Shown piece after piece: positions 7,825 through 15,409 of a stretch of DNA of 15,560 nt. The first letter of the stretch is position 1. Each line of letters begins with the position of its first letter. This DNA is from Gemmatimonas sp. (GTDB taxonomy: Bacteria; Gemmatimonadota; Gemmatimonadetes; Gemmatimonadales; Gemmatimonadaceae): assembly GCF_031426495.1 (NCBI RefSeq), contig NZ_JANPLK010000007.1, positions 1 to 15,560 of the forward strand, read 5' to 3'. The notes beneath the pieces were generated by a model that did no database searches, was not told the origin of the DNA, and worked only from the letters and a program-made list of their open reading frames with translations. A program made the translations under genes and the position numbers.

Positions 7825-10800
7825 CTACCAGGCCACGGTGAGATAGGTCCGGATTTCCCACTCTGAGCCGTTCTTCGCCGGCGCGGTGGGATCGCAGGTG
7901 GGAACGCCGGTGGTGAGGTCGGGCACACGCTCCGGGCAGAACCGCGGCGAGTACTTGTCGAGAGCGCGCCACGTACCGCGCACGCCGAACTTCGTTTCCG
8001 GCAAGTCCCACCACTGCGGCGTGCCGATCGCGTACGACACGTCGGTGAGCAGCTGCTTCGGGAACGTGAGGTTGAAGTCACGGTGGTAGTCGAACGGACC
8101 CCAGTCGTTGAGCTTCGCGGCCGCCATCACCTTCATATGCTGCTTCACCATGCGCACATCCACCCCGGAGCGATGCAGCAAGCGCGGATCGTTGCCGTTC
8201 GGCTCGGCGGTGCCGGTGTAGAGATTCGCGATGAGGCGCACATCGCTGGCCACCTTGGACACAATGCGCGAGCGCACTTCATACAGGCTGCGCGCCGGCG
8301 TGGCACCGGGGAACGGGAACGTGGTGCGACCGTCACCGAGGATACCGATCGCGGCGTCCATCGTGGTGGGCAGGCGACGGTACACGTACCCCACGTTGGC
8401 GGCGAAACGCGCGTCCTCACGCATGTCGCTGTCCCAGGCGTACATCCAGGTGGCCGGCGTGGGGTCGAACGTGAGCAGCAACTCAGCGCCATACGTCTCG
8501 CGATTGGCGCGCACGGCAAACGGATCATCGACCACATTGCGCGGACGCCCGGGCGCCGGCGTGTCGAACGGCACGGGACCGACGATCGGCTTCTGATACA
8601 GGAAGTTCGGGGCGATTTCGAAGGCGCCGAAGCGCGCCGAGAGACCGGAGATCGTGTTCCACTGATTGTTGAGGCCCGTGTCCTTGAGGCTCCAGCCAGT
8701 GAACGTCTGCACGGAGGTCGGTCCACCGTCGGCCACGAGGCCCATGATGGCGCCTTGGGCGTACCAGTTGTAGCGACCCTTCGAGTAGGTCATGCGCGCC
8801 TTGCCACCGAAGGCGTCGCTGTCCTTGATCTTGTCCTGCAGCACGCGCGTGGTGCCGCCGGAGTAGTCGATGATCTGAAACGGGACGCCGACGCGCGTGG
8901 CACCGGCCCAGATACCACCCGCTTCCACACCGAAGCCGGCGATCGTGTCGGCCAAGTGCAACGTGGCGCGACGCGTTTGCGGGATCGGAATCGCGAAGGA
9001 GCTGTTGCTGGCCGATGCATTCAGCTTCGCGACGTCTTCCTGGTACATGGCCGTGATGTACGTCTCGCCGACCTTGCGGCCGTACTTCGCGATGGCCGTG
9101 GGATTTGCACCCCACCAGAGCTCCGGACCGAACGCGAGCTTCAGGCCGGCCAGCTTGCGCTTACCCGTGAACTCGACACCCGCGGGCGCGTTGCCGTTGT
9201 AGATGTCGATGTTCTTGCCGTAGTTCGCTTCGCGATAGAGGCCGAAGAAGTCGCCTTCGTAGCCCCAGTGGTAGTGGCCCGTGCGATAGAAGCCATCGAG
9301 GCGGAAGTTGCGATCATCCCACGACACGCTGGCGCGATACACGGCGAGGCGGTCGATGCCATTCAGTCGAAGCGGTGTGCCGTCGGTGAGGACATTGCGC
9401 GGACGGCCACGATTCTCGTAGAAGATCTGATCGATCGGATTGCCGGGAACGTTGCCAAGCACGTTGAGCGAGAGCGTGGCCGAGAAGGATTCGCTGGGGC
9501 GCGCGGTGATGTCGGCGTAGAACGACTCCATGCGATCGAAACCCTGGAACGACGGGTACAACGTAGAGGCCGCGTCGGCCACCTTGGGCGTGCTGATTTT
9601 CGAGCCGCCGGTGTTGAACGTCTGCAGTTCCATGCGCAAGCCGCTTACCGTGATGCGGCTGGTGCCTTCACCGGTGAGCGCGGCCCGATCGGCGCGGGCA
9701 CGAAGCTCTACATCGGCCGGATTGATCGCGGCAAAGTGTGACGCGATCTTGGCGGTGCTGCTGGCCGTGGCATACGGATCGAGCTGATAGGCCTGCTGCA
9801 GCGCGTAGAAGGCCGCGCGCGGATAGAGCGGGAACTGCCCCTTGGAGTCGGCCGGGCCCTTGGCGACGATGCCCCACCACTCTTCGTTCATGTTGTTCTC
9901 GCCCTTGGTGTAGTCATCACCGTAGGCCGCGTTGGACCACGAGGCGTTGGTGTCGTGCTCGTTGAGGCGCAGTTCCTGGCCGAACTTCCACCAGCCGTCG
10001 GTCCACTGGAAAGTGAAGCCGCCGATGGAATTGCCGGCGCGACCGTGCCCGGCCGTCTGCTCGTAAATTTCCTGCCACTGCGCGAGGAGGTACTTGGCCT
10101 GCGAGAGCTGATCTTCGCGCATGTCGCGCGCGTTCCAGGCATCGGCGCCGAACTCGGTGAGCATGACGGGAATGCCCATCGACGTTTTCACGCGATCGAA
10201 GAGATCACGGAACGACGCGCCGCGGTACACGTTGGTGCCGAAGACATCGAGGCCCTTGGCTTCCTTGGCGATGATGTCGAGGTATTGCAGATCGCCGTTG
10301 GCAAACGCGACCGGACGCGAGGCATCCTTGGCCTTGATGGCGCGCGTGACTTCGCCAACGAGCGAATACAGATACGTGGCCTTCGCCGCGTCGCGTTCAC
10401 CGGCCGGGAGATTCTCGGTGGCGGCGGACTTCCAGGAGAGGCCATAGTTGTTCTCGTTGCCCAGCAGCCACATGAGCACACCGGGCGTGCTGCGGAATTC
10501 CTCGACAATGGCGAGCACTTCGTTCGTCAGCGCGCGGCGCACCTTGGGATCCGAGTAGTCGGTCTGCGCCTGAAAGACGCCGTTAATGGTGGTGCCGTAC
10601 CGACCGAGGGCGTGGTTGAGCACGGTGTAGATGCCGTGCTGCTCGTAGATGTACTTCACCCAACGCGGGGGTACGCCGTTGTATTGGCGGATGACATTGA
10701 CGCCCATGACCTTGAGCAGCCCCATTTCGCGATCGAGGGCCGTCTTGACGACGTCGTCCGGCTGTGTCCAGAGACTGTAGGAGTAGTTGGTGCCGATCGG

Positions 10801-11004
10801 GAAATAGTCCCAGTTCACGCCGCGGAGCAGCATGTCGGTGCCATTCACCTGAATGCGCGAGCCGGCGGCATCGTTGCGGACTTCGATGCGCGGCATCTGG
10901 GCGCGGGCGGTTGCGGGCGCGACCACCGCAACAAACAGGGTAGCGAGCACGGACAAGCGACGGACCCGCGCGGAGCGGGCAGCCAGCTTCGGCATTAGGC
11001 GCAT
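7825..11004 (-). CDS. Secreted clan GH-A glycosidase fused to an outer-membrane beta-barrel
   Basis: This 1059-aa protein reads through without interruption. Residues 1-36 form a signal peptide (hydrophobic LSVLATLFVAVVAPATA, likely cut after ARA). Residues about 41-410 resemble a clan GH-A TIM barrel related to GH2-catalytic or glucanase families: LLRGVNWDYFPIG, VNVIRQYNG, MWLLGNENNYG (acid/base Glu184) and VMLTEFGAD (nucleophile Glu284). Residues about 440-1059 are rich in alternating aromatic/polar strands with short turns and end in WEIRTYLTVAW, a terminal-aromatic signature of outer-membrane barrels. No TonB box or plug is apparent. Start ATG 11004 has AGAGG 7 nt upstream; ATG 10995 is possible. 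The same frame stays open to 11790, but that stretch overlaps the Uma2 gene and reads as low-complexity antisense. By context the substrate is beta-1,3-glucan. Family assignment is tentative: GH2-like or GH158-like are possible. Confidence 0.85.
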   Translation of the reverse strand: MRLMPKLAARSARVRRLSVLATLFVAVVAPATARAQMPRIEVRNDAAGSRIQVNGTDMLLRGVNWDYFPIGTNYSYSLWTQPDDVVKTALDREMGLLKVMGVNVIRQYNGVPPRWVKYIYEQHGIYTVLNHALGRYGTTINGVFQAQTDYSDPKVRRALTNEVLAIVEEFRSTPGVLMWLLGNENNYGLSWKSAATENLPAGERDAAKATYLYSLVGEVTRAIKAKDASRPVAFANGDLQYLDIIAKEAKGLDVFGTNVYRGASFRDLFDRVKTSMGIPVMLTEFGADAWNARDMREDQLSQAKYLLAQWQEIYEQTAGHGRAGNSIGGFTFQWTDGWWKFGQELRLNEHDTNASWSNAAYGDDYTKGENNMNEEWWGIVAKGPADSKGQFPLYPRAAFYALQQAYQLDPYATASSTAKIASHFAAINPADVELRARADRAALTGEGTSRITVSGLRMELQTFNTGGSKISTPKVADAASTLYPSFQGFDRMESFYADITARPSESFSATLSLNVLGNVPGNPIDQIFYENRGRPRNVLTDGTPLRLNGIDRLAVYRASVSWDDRNFRLDGFYRTGHYHWGYEGDFFGLYREANYGKNIDIYNGNAPAGVEFTGKRKLAGLKLAFGPELWWGANPTAIAKYGRKVGETYITAMYQEDVAKLNASASNSSFAIPIPQTRRATLHLADTIAGFGVEAGGIWAGATRVGVPFQIIDYSGGTTRVLQDKIKDSDAFGGKARMTYSKGRYNWYAQGAIMGLVADGGPTSVQTFTGWSLKDTGLNNQWNTISGLSARFGAFEIAPNFLYQKPIVGPVPFDTPAPGRPRNVVDDPFAVRANRETYGAELLLTFDPTPATWMYAWDSDMREDARFAANVGYVYRRLPTTMDAAIGILGDGRTTFPFPGATPARSLYEVRSRIVSKVASDVRLIANLYTGTAEPNGNDPRLLHRSGVDVRMVKQHMKVMAAAKLNDWGPFDYHRDFNLTFPKQLLTDVSYAIGTPQWWDLPETKFGVRGTWRALDKYSPRFCPERVPDLTTGVPTCDPTAPAKNGSEWEIRTYLTVAW

Positions 11005-11011
11005 GGAGGGG

Positions 11012-11016
11012 CCTCT
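11012..11016 (-). promoter_or_regulatory. Ribosome binding site of the GH-A/barrel gene
   Basis: On the minus strand AGAGG lies 7 nt before ATG 11004 and decides the start of the 1059-aa protein against the longer open frame. It sits in a small GAGG/CCTC self-complementary stretch that could partly occlude it. Confidence 0.55.
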
Positions 11017-11070
11017 TCCACCGGGCGGTGGTCGGGAGAGCGGTGCGGTCGGCGACGGAGGAGGGACCAT

Positions 11071-11093
11071 CTTTGTTCGCCGACACAACAAAG
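11071..11093. promoter_or_regulatory. Inverted-repeat operator candidate (ROK/XylR-like)
   Basis: A perfect inverted repeat has arms CTTTGTT (11071-11077) and AACAAAG (11087-11093) separated by 9 bp. It lies 67-89 nt upstream of the GH-A/barrel start and overlaps the -10 region of the candidate promoter, as expected for a repressor site. ROK repressors bind A/T-rich inverted repeats; as recalled, Bacillus XylR operators contain TTTGTT and AACAAA arms with a shorter spacer. Assigning it to the ROK protein of this window is inference. Confidence 0.5.
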
Positions 11094-11118
11094 TGCAGCC
11101 AGCGGTGGCGGCTGTCAA
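11090..11118 (-). promoter_or_regulatory. Candidate promoter of the minus-strand glucan operon
   Basis: On the minus strand a perfect -35 hexamer TTGACA (11118-11113) is followed after 17 bp by CACTTT (11095-11090), a weak -10. It is correctly placed and oriented in the 130-bp gap between the Uma2 stop and the GH-A/barrel start. The weak -10 leaves room for a different sigma specificity or for activator dependence. Confidence 0.4.
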
Positions 11119-11134
11119 GCGTTTTGTGGGGCGC

Positions 11135-11707
11135 TCAGTCGAACAGGTCGGCGAGCGCGAGGTGGAGCCCGGGGAGGACGTCTTCGCCGTGGAGCGCCTC
11201 GGTTGTGGCCACGTGGGATTCGCTGCCGTCGGCGCGGTAGACGCGGGCTGTTTGGCTCGCCGGATCGACCACCCACGCGAGCAGCGTGCCGGCGGCGAGC
11301 CAGTCGTCCACTTTCTCGCGCACGGCGGCGGCACAGTCGGACGGGGAGAGCACTTCAACCACGACATCGGGGGCGAACTCGGGGAACGCGGCCGGTGGCT
11401 GCGTGGGACAGCGGTCCATGCGCACGTAGGCCACGTCGGGGGCGCGCACGGTGTCGGGGCTGCGCGACAGCGTGAAGCCGGTTTCGGCGGCGACGACGCG
11501 GCCACGCGGCGACGGCCATCCGTTCGCGCGGCGTTCAGCGGTGAGGTGCTCGCTGATCGCCACCAGGATGCGCGCAGCGACGTCTCCATGCGTCCAACCC
11601 GCCGGCTCGTGCACGAGGATCCGGCCGCGCAGCAACTCGGTGCGCGCGCGTGCCACGGGATTCGCGTACAACTGTTCCGCGGTGATGGAGAGTGGCGCTG
11701 GGGGCAT
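11135..11707 (-). CDS. Uma2-family (DUF820) PD-(D/E)XK nuclease-like protein
   Basis: This 190-aa protein belongs to the Uma2 family, which has a restriction-endonuclease-like fold; its cellular role is largely unknown. Visible landmarks are ITAEQLY at the N-terminus, ELLRGRILVHEPAG, the conserved His40 region, RAPDVAYV (Asp91), DVVVEVLSPSD (Glu118), REKVDDWLAAG (Lys132) and AWVVDPASQTARVY. Asp91, Glu118 and Lys132 are the likely metal-site and catalytic residues. The start is ATG 11707, with GAGGA 8 nt upstream; GTG 11749 and ATG 11743 are possible but lack a ribosome-binding site. It is separated from the downstream glucan operon by 130 bp that carry a promoter and operator candidate, so it is probably an independent gene with no role in glucan use. 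Confidence 0.88.
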   Translation of the reverse strand: MPPAPLSITAEQLYANPVARARTELLRGRILVHEPAGWTHGDVAARILVAISEHLTAERRANGWPSPRGRVVAAETGFTLSRSPDTVRAPDVAYVRMDRCPTQPPAAFPEFAPDVVVEVLSPSDCAAAVREKVDDWLAAGTLLAWVVDPASQTARVYRADGSESHVATTEALHGEDVLPGLHLALADLFD

Positions 11708-11812
11708 CGCAGCGGTCCTCGTGGTGGGACGGGTCTTGGGCATACGCACACGGTACGGCGTGCTGTCACGGGTGCGTCAGCGAGTGGCAATAGAACGCTA
11801 CGCGCTGCGGCG

Positions 11813-11830
11813 CGCCGAGTCTACTCGGCG
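11813..11830. other. Short perfect hairpin between hslU remnant and Uma2
   Basis: CGCCGAG and CTCGGCG pair around a TCTA loop. There is no T-run on either side, so it is not a standard intrinsic terminator. It lies just after the 3' end of the hslU remnant and about 105 bp upstream of the Uma2 start. Function unknown. Confidence 0.35.
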
Positions 11831-11858
11831 GGCGCTGTACCTGTGGGCCACGCGTCGG

Positions 11859-12122
11859 CTAGACGCTGCACTTCCGCACATCTTCATCTTCGCTGATGGC
11901 TTTCAGCCTCTCCCGCACCATCACGGCATCAACGATTACCGCGTCCGTCCCACGGTCGGGGTGTTCGAACGGAACGGCCTCCAACAGCGTCGTCATCACC
12001 GTGTGCTACCGACGCACGCGAATGTTCTCCATGCGCTCGTTCACCCGCGCGGCCACTCGCTCCAGTGCCGCGATGCCGCCGTCGTCGAATTCCAGCAACG
12101 CGCCGGCGGCGGTAAACAGCAT
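11859..12122 (-). pseudogene. hslU: hslU-like 3' remnant with in-frame stop
   Basis: This is the C-terminal domain of HslU, the ATPase of the HslUV protease, in decayed form. One frame reads LFTAAGALLEFDDGGIAALE, then VNERMENIRVRR, then a TAG at 12006-12008, then HTVMTTLLEAV, and ends SEDEDVRKCSV followed by TAG at 11859. The family has VNE(R/K)TENIGARRLHTVMERLLEE and ends in EDLSRFIL or similar. The stop therefore sits exactly where the conserved Leu of RRLHTV belongs; TTG to TAG is one base. GA to RV in the sensor-2 GARR motif and a degenerate C-terminus also argue for decay. The ATPase core, Walker motifs and hslV are absent, and upstream of about 12125 the similarity is lost. Recognition is by motif recall. 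Confidence 0.7.
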
Positions 12123-12189
12123 GTGATGGCTTTCACCATCCCGGTCTTCGCTTGCACGGCAAACATCGAGCGAGCGAACGCTGCACCGC

Positions 12190-12620
12190 TCAGACCACGC
12201 GCACCACGTGAGCTGGCATCGTGCAAACCCAGGCACGCTCCACCGTGACGGACTTCACCGGATATACCAACGCGCCTTGATCCGGCAGATCACCCAGCCG
12301 GACTTCCACCCCCCATGCGCATCGGGTAGTGCAGCACTGCTCGCGTCGGCGCGCAGCGTACGGAGTTCCATCGTCTCGTGCCAGTTCGGCCGCGCGATTT
12401 CGGCGAAGGCCAGGCCGATGCCGGTGGATTGGGCCTGCACGATGTGTCCAGCGCCGTAGATATTGATCACGGACTCACTGGGTTCCGCGTTCGCGGCGAG
12501 ACGAAACTGACCGGCGGCGTCGACCGGGCGCAGCGTGCTGTACAGCGCTTCCCGACACAGACGCGTCTCCGCGGTGAGGCCATTGGCGGCGAGCGGCTGA
12601 TCGAGGACGGCCCCGGGGAT
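12190..12620 (-). pseudogene. Frameshifted remnant of an unrecognised gene
   Basis: Two minus-strand frames join into one protein-like reading. The first, from about 12620 to 12310, includes LDQPLAANGLTAETRLCREA, SVINIYGAGHIVQAQS and ARPNWHETMELRTLRADA. The second, from about 12310 to the TGA at 12190-12192, includes VEVRLGDLPDQGALVYPVKS and ERAWVCTMPAHVVRVV. The switch lies at a six-G run (12309-12314 on the plus strand CCCCCC), typical of a one-base indel. GC-rich third positions support past coding. The frame is technically open to 12674, but codon quality drops beyond 12620. I do not recognise the family. It directly precedes the hslU remnant in the same orientation. A sequencing error in the homopolymer could make it an intact gene, but no clear start is visible. 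Confidence 0.45.
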
Positions 12621-12686
12621 CTGATGGTGTAGACATGTACTAGTTGGCTGGTGAACGGAACGGAGTGCATCGACTCAGTTCAACGA
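12621..12686. other. Intergenic stretch with no recognised gene
   Basis: This short stretch separates the unknown remnant from the repeat downstream of the kinase gene. Its codon composition resembles neither neighbour, and I see no promoter or RNA gene in it. Confidence 0.4.
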
Positions 12687-12723
12687 CTCCGACCCCTTGA
12701 ATACGTTTTGAACGCTGTCGGAG
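12687..12723. repeat. Stem-loop directly after the kinase stop codon
   Basis: CTCCGAC (12687-12693) pairs with GTCGGAG (12717-12723) across a 23-nt loop, abutting the kinase TAG at 12724. The loop contains ACCCCTTGAA, inverted relative to two copies upstream of the kinase. There is no U-tract, so a terminator role is uncertain; a repeat-element end is equally possible. Confidence 0.45.
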
Positions 12724-15351
12724 CTACCGGCCCAACGCGCGCTCGAGATCCCGCCGCCAATTCAGCACCAGCCTGACGGTGGAGGCGCGCTCCTGCTGTT
12801 GCGGAATGACGAGAAAGAACCGCTGCCCATCGGGTGACACGTCGAAGCCGGCGGTTCTGAGGCCGTACACCTGACCAGCGCTCGGCCTGCGGAACAGCTC
12901 GACCGATACTCCGGGCTCGCCAATCGCGGGATCGAACGGTGATGCCAGTACGGCGTCGCCCTGCCGATAGACGAGTTCACGTCCCCCCTTGGTCCAGCGG
13001 GGCTGCCCACCGCCGCCCGAGGACAGCTGACGACGGGCCGGAGTGGTCATGCTCTGCACATAGATCTCGGATGCGCCCACCGCTGCGCGCTCGGCGTAGG
13101 CGATCCATCGGCCATCCGGCGAGATGACAGGAGTACCGCGCCCGTTGCCGTTGACGGCGACGGCACGAGGCGCGTCGCTTCCGTTCACGACAAACAGCTG
13201 ACCCTGGCTTTCGAACGCCCACGAGCGACCGTCCGGCCCGACGCTGGTCGGCAGCTTATCAATGGCGCTGCGCAGCAGCGTATCGACCGCCGACCCATCC
13301 ACGGGGGTGCGGACGACATCGAAGACCGGCGTTTCCGTGAGATGACTGAGCGAGCGACTGTCCGGCGCCCAGTTCGGCGAAAAGCTCGCACCAGCGCCGT
13401 GCGAGAGTTGACTGAACACTCGGCGGCTACGATCGAGCAGCCAGATTTGCGGCAATCGACCGACCTGCGTGAGCGCGAGATAGCGCCCGTCGGGCGAGAT
13501 GCGTGGTTCCGCCCAGCGACCGGTGACCGTCACCAGTTCGCCATCGCGCCCATCACGTGATATCTCGCGCACCAGCTGCGGCACATCGACGTCGGACTGC
13601 GGCTGATACAACAGCGTCCCGCCGTCCGATATCGTGTACCCTGACACTCCCGCCGATTGCTCCGATGCCACGTTGGTGAGGATGGAAACCGGCTCCCCGT
13701 TTACGCGCAGGGAGCTCGCATCAAACCGGACGGCCATCACGACGCCATCGCGGATGAACGTGAGATATCCGCCCGCCACATACCGCGGAAAAAACGCGTT
13801 GCGGATCAGCGTGTGCCGACGATGCGTGGTCAGGTCGACGACTTCGACGCGCGACGAGTCGGCCGGAAACGCGTAGCTGAAGAAGAGCAACTTCTTACCG
13901 CCGGGCAGCAACTGCGGATCCCAGTGACTGAACTCGTGACGCGCGCTGTCGAGGGAGGTGATGGATTCGGCGGCTCCCCCTGACGCACTTACCCGGGAGA
14001 GCGCGCCGCTGCTCTGCGTGAAGTACACCCAATCATCGGCGCCCCAGGACAGCATGTTTCGGAACGAGCCTGGCTGTGGTGCGATGACGGTGCTGGGGCC
14101 GCCTTCCACGGACATTCGCCGAATCGTGCCGCCCGCGCCCACGAATGCCAACGACTTTCCGTCGGGAGAAAACGCAAACGCTTCGGCACCCTGAGAACCC
14201 GGCACGATGCGGGCTGACTCGCTGGACAGTTCACGCAGGCGAATGACGCGCACGCCGGTCGAGTCTGGCCCCACGATGCCCACGACCTGGCCGTCCGGCG
14301 AGAGCGTCACACCAAGGGTTGGTCGACTTTTTCCGCCCATCGCGAGATCGGCCACGAGGCGACCGTCACTGCCACTCCCTGTCGATGAGCGCTGGCCGAT
14401 CCACCAGCCCGCGCATGCTACCGCTGTGGCGGCGATGCCGACGAGCGCGCTGGTCGCGAAGCGGCGGGGGTTCGACGAGCTGCTCGCGCGGGGCTCGACG
14501 CGTGAGATCGCGCGAGCTGACGAGGTTTCGAGCGCCGTGGCGAATGCGGCGGCCTGCGCGAAGCGATCAGCGGGCGTTTTCTCCAACGCGCGCATGACGG
14601 CCGCTTCCACGTGCGGCGGCACGGCTTTGCGTTGCGCCGCAAGCGAGCGCGGCGTGTCGGCCAGCAGTCGCGCCACCACCGCTTGCACAGTGGGGCCGCT
14701 GAACGGCGGCTCACCCGCGAGCATCTCGTATGTCACCGCGCCCAGCGCGTACACGTCGCTGCGCGCGTCGATCAGGCGTTCGCCGGTGGCCTGCTCGGGG
14801 CTCATGTACTGCGGGGTGCCGAGCGAGAGGCCTGTCTGGGTGAGGCGTTGCCCGCCGGCGCTTTGCACGGCGAGCGCGATGCCGAAATCCGCGACTACGG
14901 CGGCGCCGTCCTGCAGCAGGATGTTTTCCGGCTTGATGTCGCGGTGGATGATGCCTTGCTTGTGCGCATGATCCAGTGCGCCGGCGACTTCGCGCGCTAT
15001 CCGGAGCGCGTCCTCGAGCGGGAGCTGGCGCTCGCGTTCGAGGCGCGCGCGCAGCGTTTCCCCGCGCACGTAGGGCATGACATAGTACAACAGGCCGTCG
15101 GCCGCGCCGGAGTCGAGCAGCGGCAGAATATGCGGATGTTGCAACTTGGCCGTGGTCTTGATTTCACTCAAAAAGCGCTCGGCGCCGAGCGCCGCGCCCA
15201 AGTCCGGATGCAACACTTTGATGGCGACGTCGCGCTCGTGCTTGAGGTCGTGCGCGAGGTAGACGGTGGCCATGCCACCGGCTCCGAGCTCGCGGTCGAC
15301 GCGGTAGCGACGGCTCAGGGCGGCCGCGAGACGAGCTTGAATGGTGGTCAC
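12724..15351 (-). CDS. Membrane Ser/Thr protein kinase with TolB/PD40-like beta-propeller
   Basis: This 875-aa Hanks-type kinase has an N-terminal catalytic domain at residues 17-275: glycine loop GAGGMA (23-28), VAIK lysine 45, HRDIKPEN (136-143, Asp138), DFG (155-157), and activation segment end GTPQYMSPEQ (178-187). A single membrane helix lies at about 299-318 (ALVGIAATAVACAGWW). Residues about 335-875 carry repeated SPDG-type blades (FSPDGKSLAF, ISPDGRYLAL, ISPDGRWIAYA) of a TolB/PD40 propeller, expected outside the cytoplasmic membrane as a sensor. It is complete and standard for Gemmatimonadota, where such kinases are numerous. GTG 15351 gives the family's usual start (TTIQARLAAALSRRYRVDRE); the in-frame TTG at 15429 adds 26 unconserved residues encoded by repeat sequence. 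No good Shine-Dalgarno is seen. Substrates and ligand are unknown. Confidence 0.93.
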   Translation of the reverse strand: MTTIQARLAAALSRRYRVDRELGAGGMATVYLAHDLKHERDVAIKVLHPDLGAALGAERFLSEIKTTAKLQHPHILPLLDSGAADGLLYYVMPYVRGETLRARLERERQLPLEDALRIAREVAGALDHAHKQGIIHRDIKPENILLQDGAAVVADFGIALAVQSAGGQRLTQTGLSLGTPQYMSPEQATGERLIDARSDVYALGAVTYEMLAGEPPFSGPTVQAVVARLLADTPRSLAAQRKAVPPHVEAAVMRALEKTPADRFAQAAAFATALETSSARAISRVEPRASSSSNPRRFATSALVGIAATAVACAGWWIGQRSSTGSGSDGRLVADLAMGGKSRPTLGVTLSPDGQVVGIVGPDSTGVRVIRLRELSSESARIVPGSQGAEAFAFSPDGKSLAFVGAGGTIRRMSVEGGPSTVIAPQPGSFRNMLSWGADDWVYFTQSSGALSRVSASGGAAESITSLDSARHEFSHWDPQLLPGGKKLLFFSYAFPADSSRVEVVDLTTHRRHTLIRNAFFPRYVAGGYLTFIRDGVVMAVRFDASSLRVNGEPVSILTNVASEQSAGVSGYTISDGGTLLYQPQSDVDVPQLVREISRDGRDGELVTVTGRWAEPRISPDGRYLALTQVGRLPQIWLLDRSRRVFSQLSHGAGASFSPNWAPDSRSLSHLTETPVFDVVRTPVDGSAVDTLLRSAIDKLPTSVGPDGRSWAFESQGQLFVVNGSDAPRAVAVNGNGRGTPVISPDGRWIAYAERAAVGASEIYVQSMTTPARRQLSSGGGGQPRWTKGGRELVYRQGDAVLASPFDPAIGEPGVSVELFRRPSAGQVYGLRTAGFDVSPDGQRFFLVIPQQQERASTVRLVLNWRRDLERALGR

Positions 15352-15370
15352 GCGACAAACTTGCCGGCTT

Positions 15371-15384
15371 GACGGGGCCCCGTC
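15371..15384. promoter_or_regulatory. Perfect 14-bp palindrome upstream of the kinase start
   Basis: GACGGGGCCCCGTC is fully self-complementary and lies 20-33 nt upstream of GTG 15351. It could be a dimeric-regulator site, or it could affect the leader RNA. GC-rich DNA produces such palindromes by chance more often, so function is unproven. Confidence 0.3.
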
Positions 15385-15409
15385 GAGTCTGCCCACGCGA
15401 TTTGGTCGG

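Noticed and set aside
8083..9741. Long plus-strand open frames opposite the barrel gene (also 9955-10998, 10853-11896, 6754-7812, 4731-5723)
   Set aside because: They mirror real minus-strand genes in GC-rich DNA; translations are rich in Arg, His, Gly and Val with no recognisable domains.
11005..11790. N-terminal extension of the GH-A/barrel frame to 1321 aa
   Set aside because: It overlaps the well-supported Uma2 gene in another frame, reads as Arg/Ser/Pro-rich low-complexity sequence, and would place the signal peptide internally. ATG 11004 with its ribosome-binding site explains the gene.
11813..11830. Hairpin as an intrinsic terminator
   Set aside because: There is no T-run after the stem on either strand; kept only as an unexplained hairpin.
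12378..12632. 84-aa plus-strand frame in the decayed region
   Set aside because: The minus-strand reading has better protein character and GC-rich third positions; the plus frame looks like its antisense.
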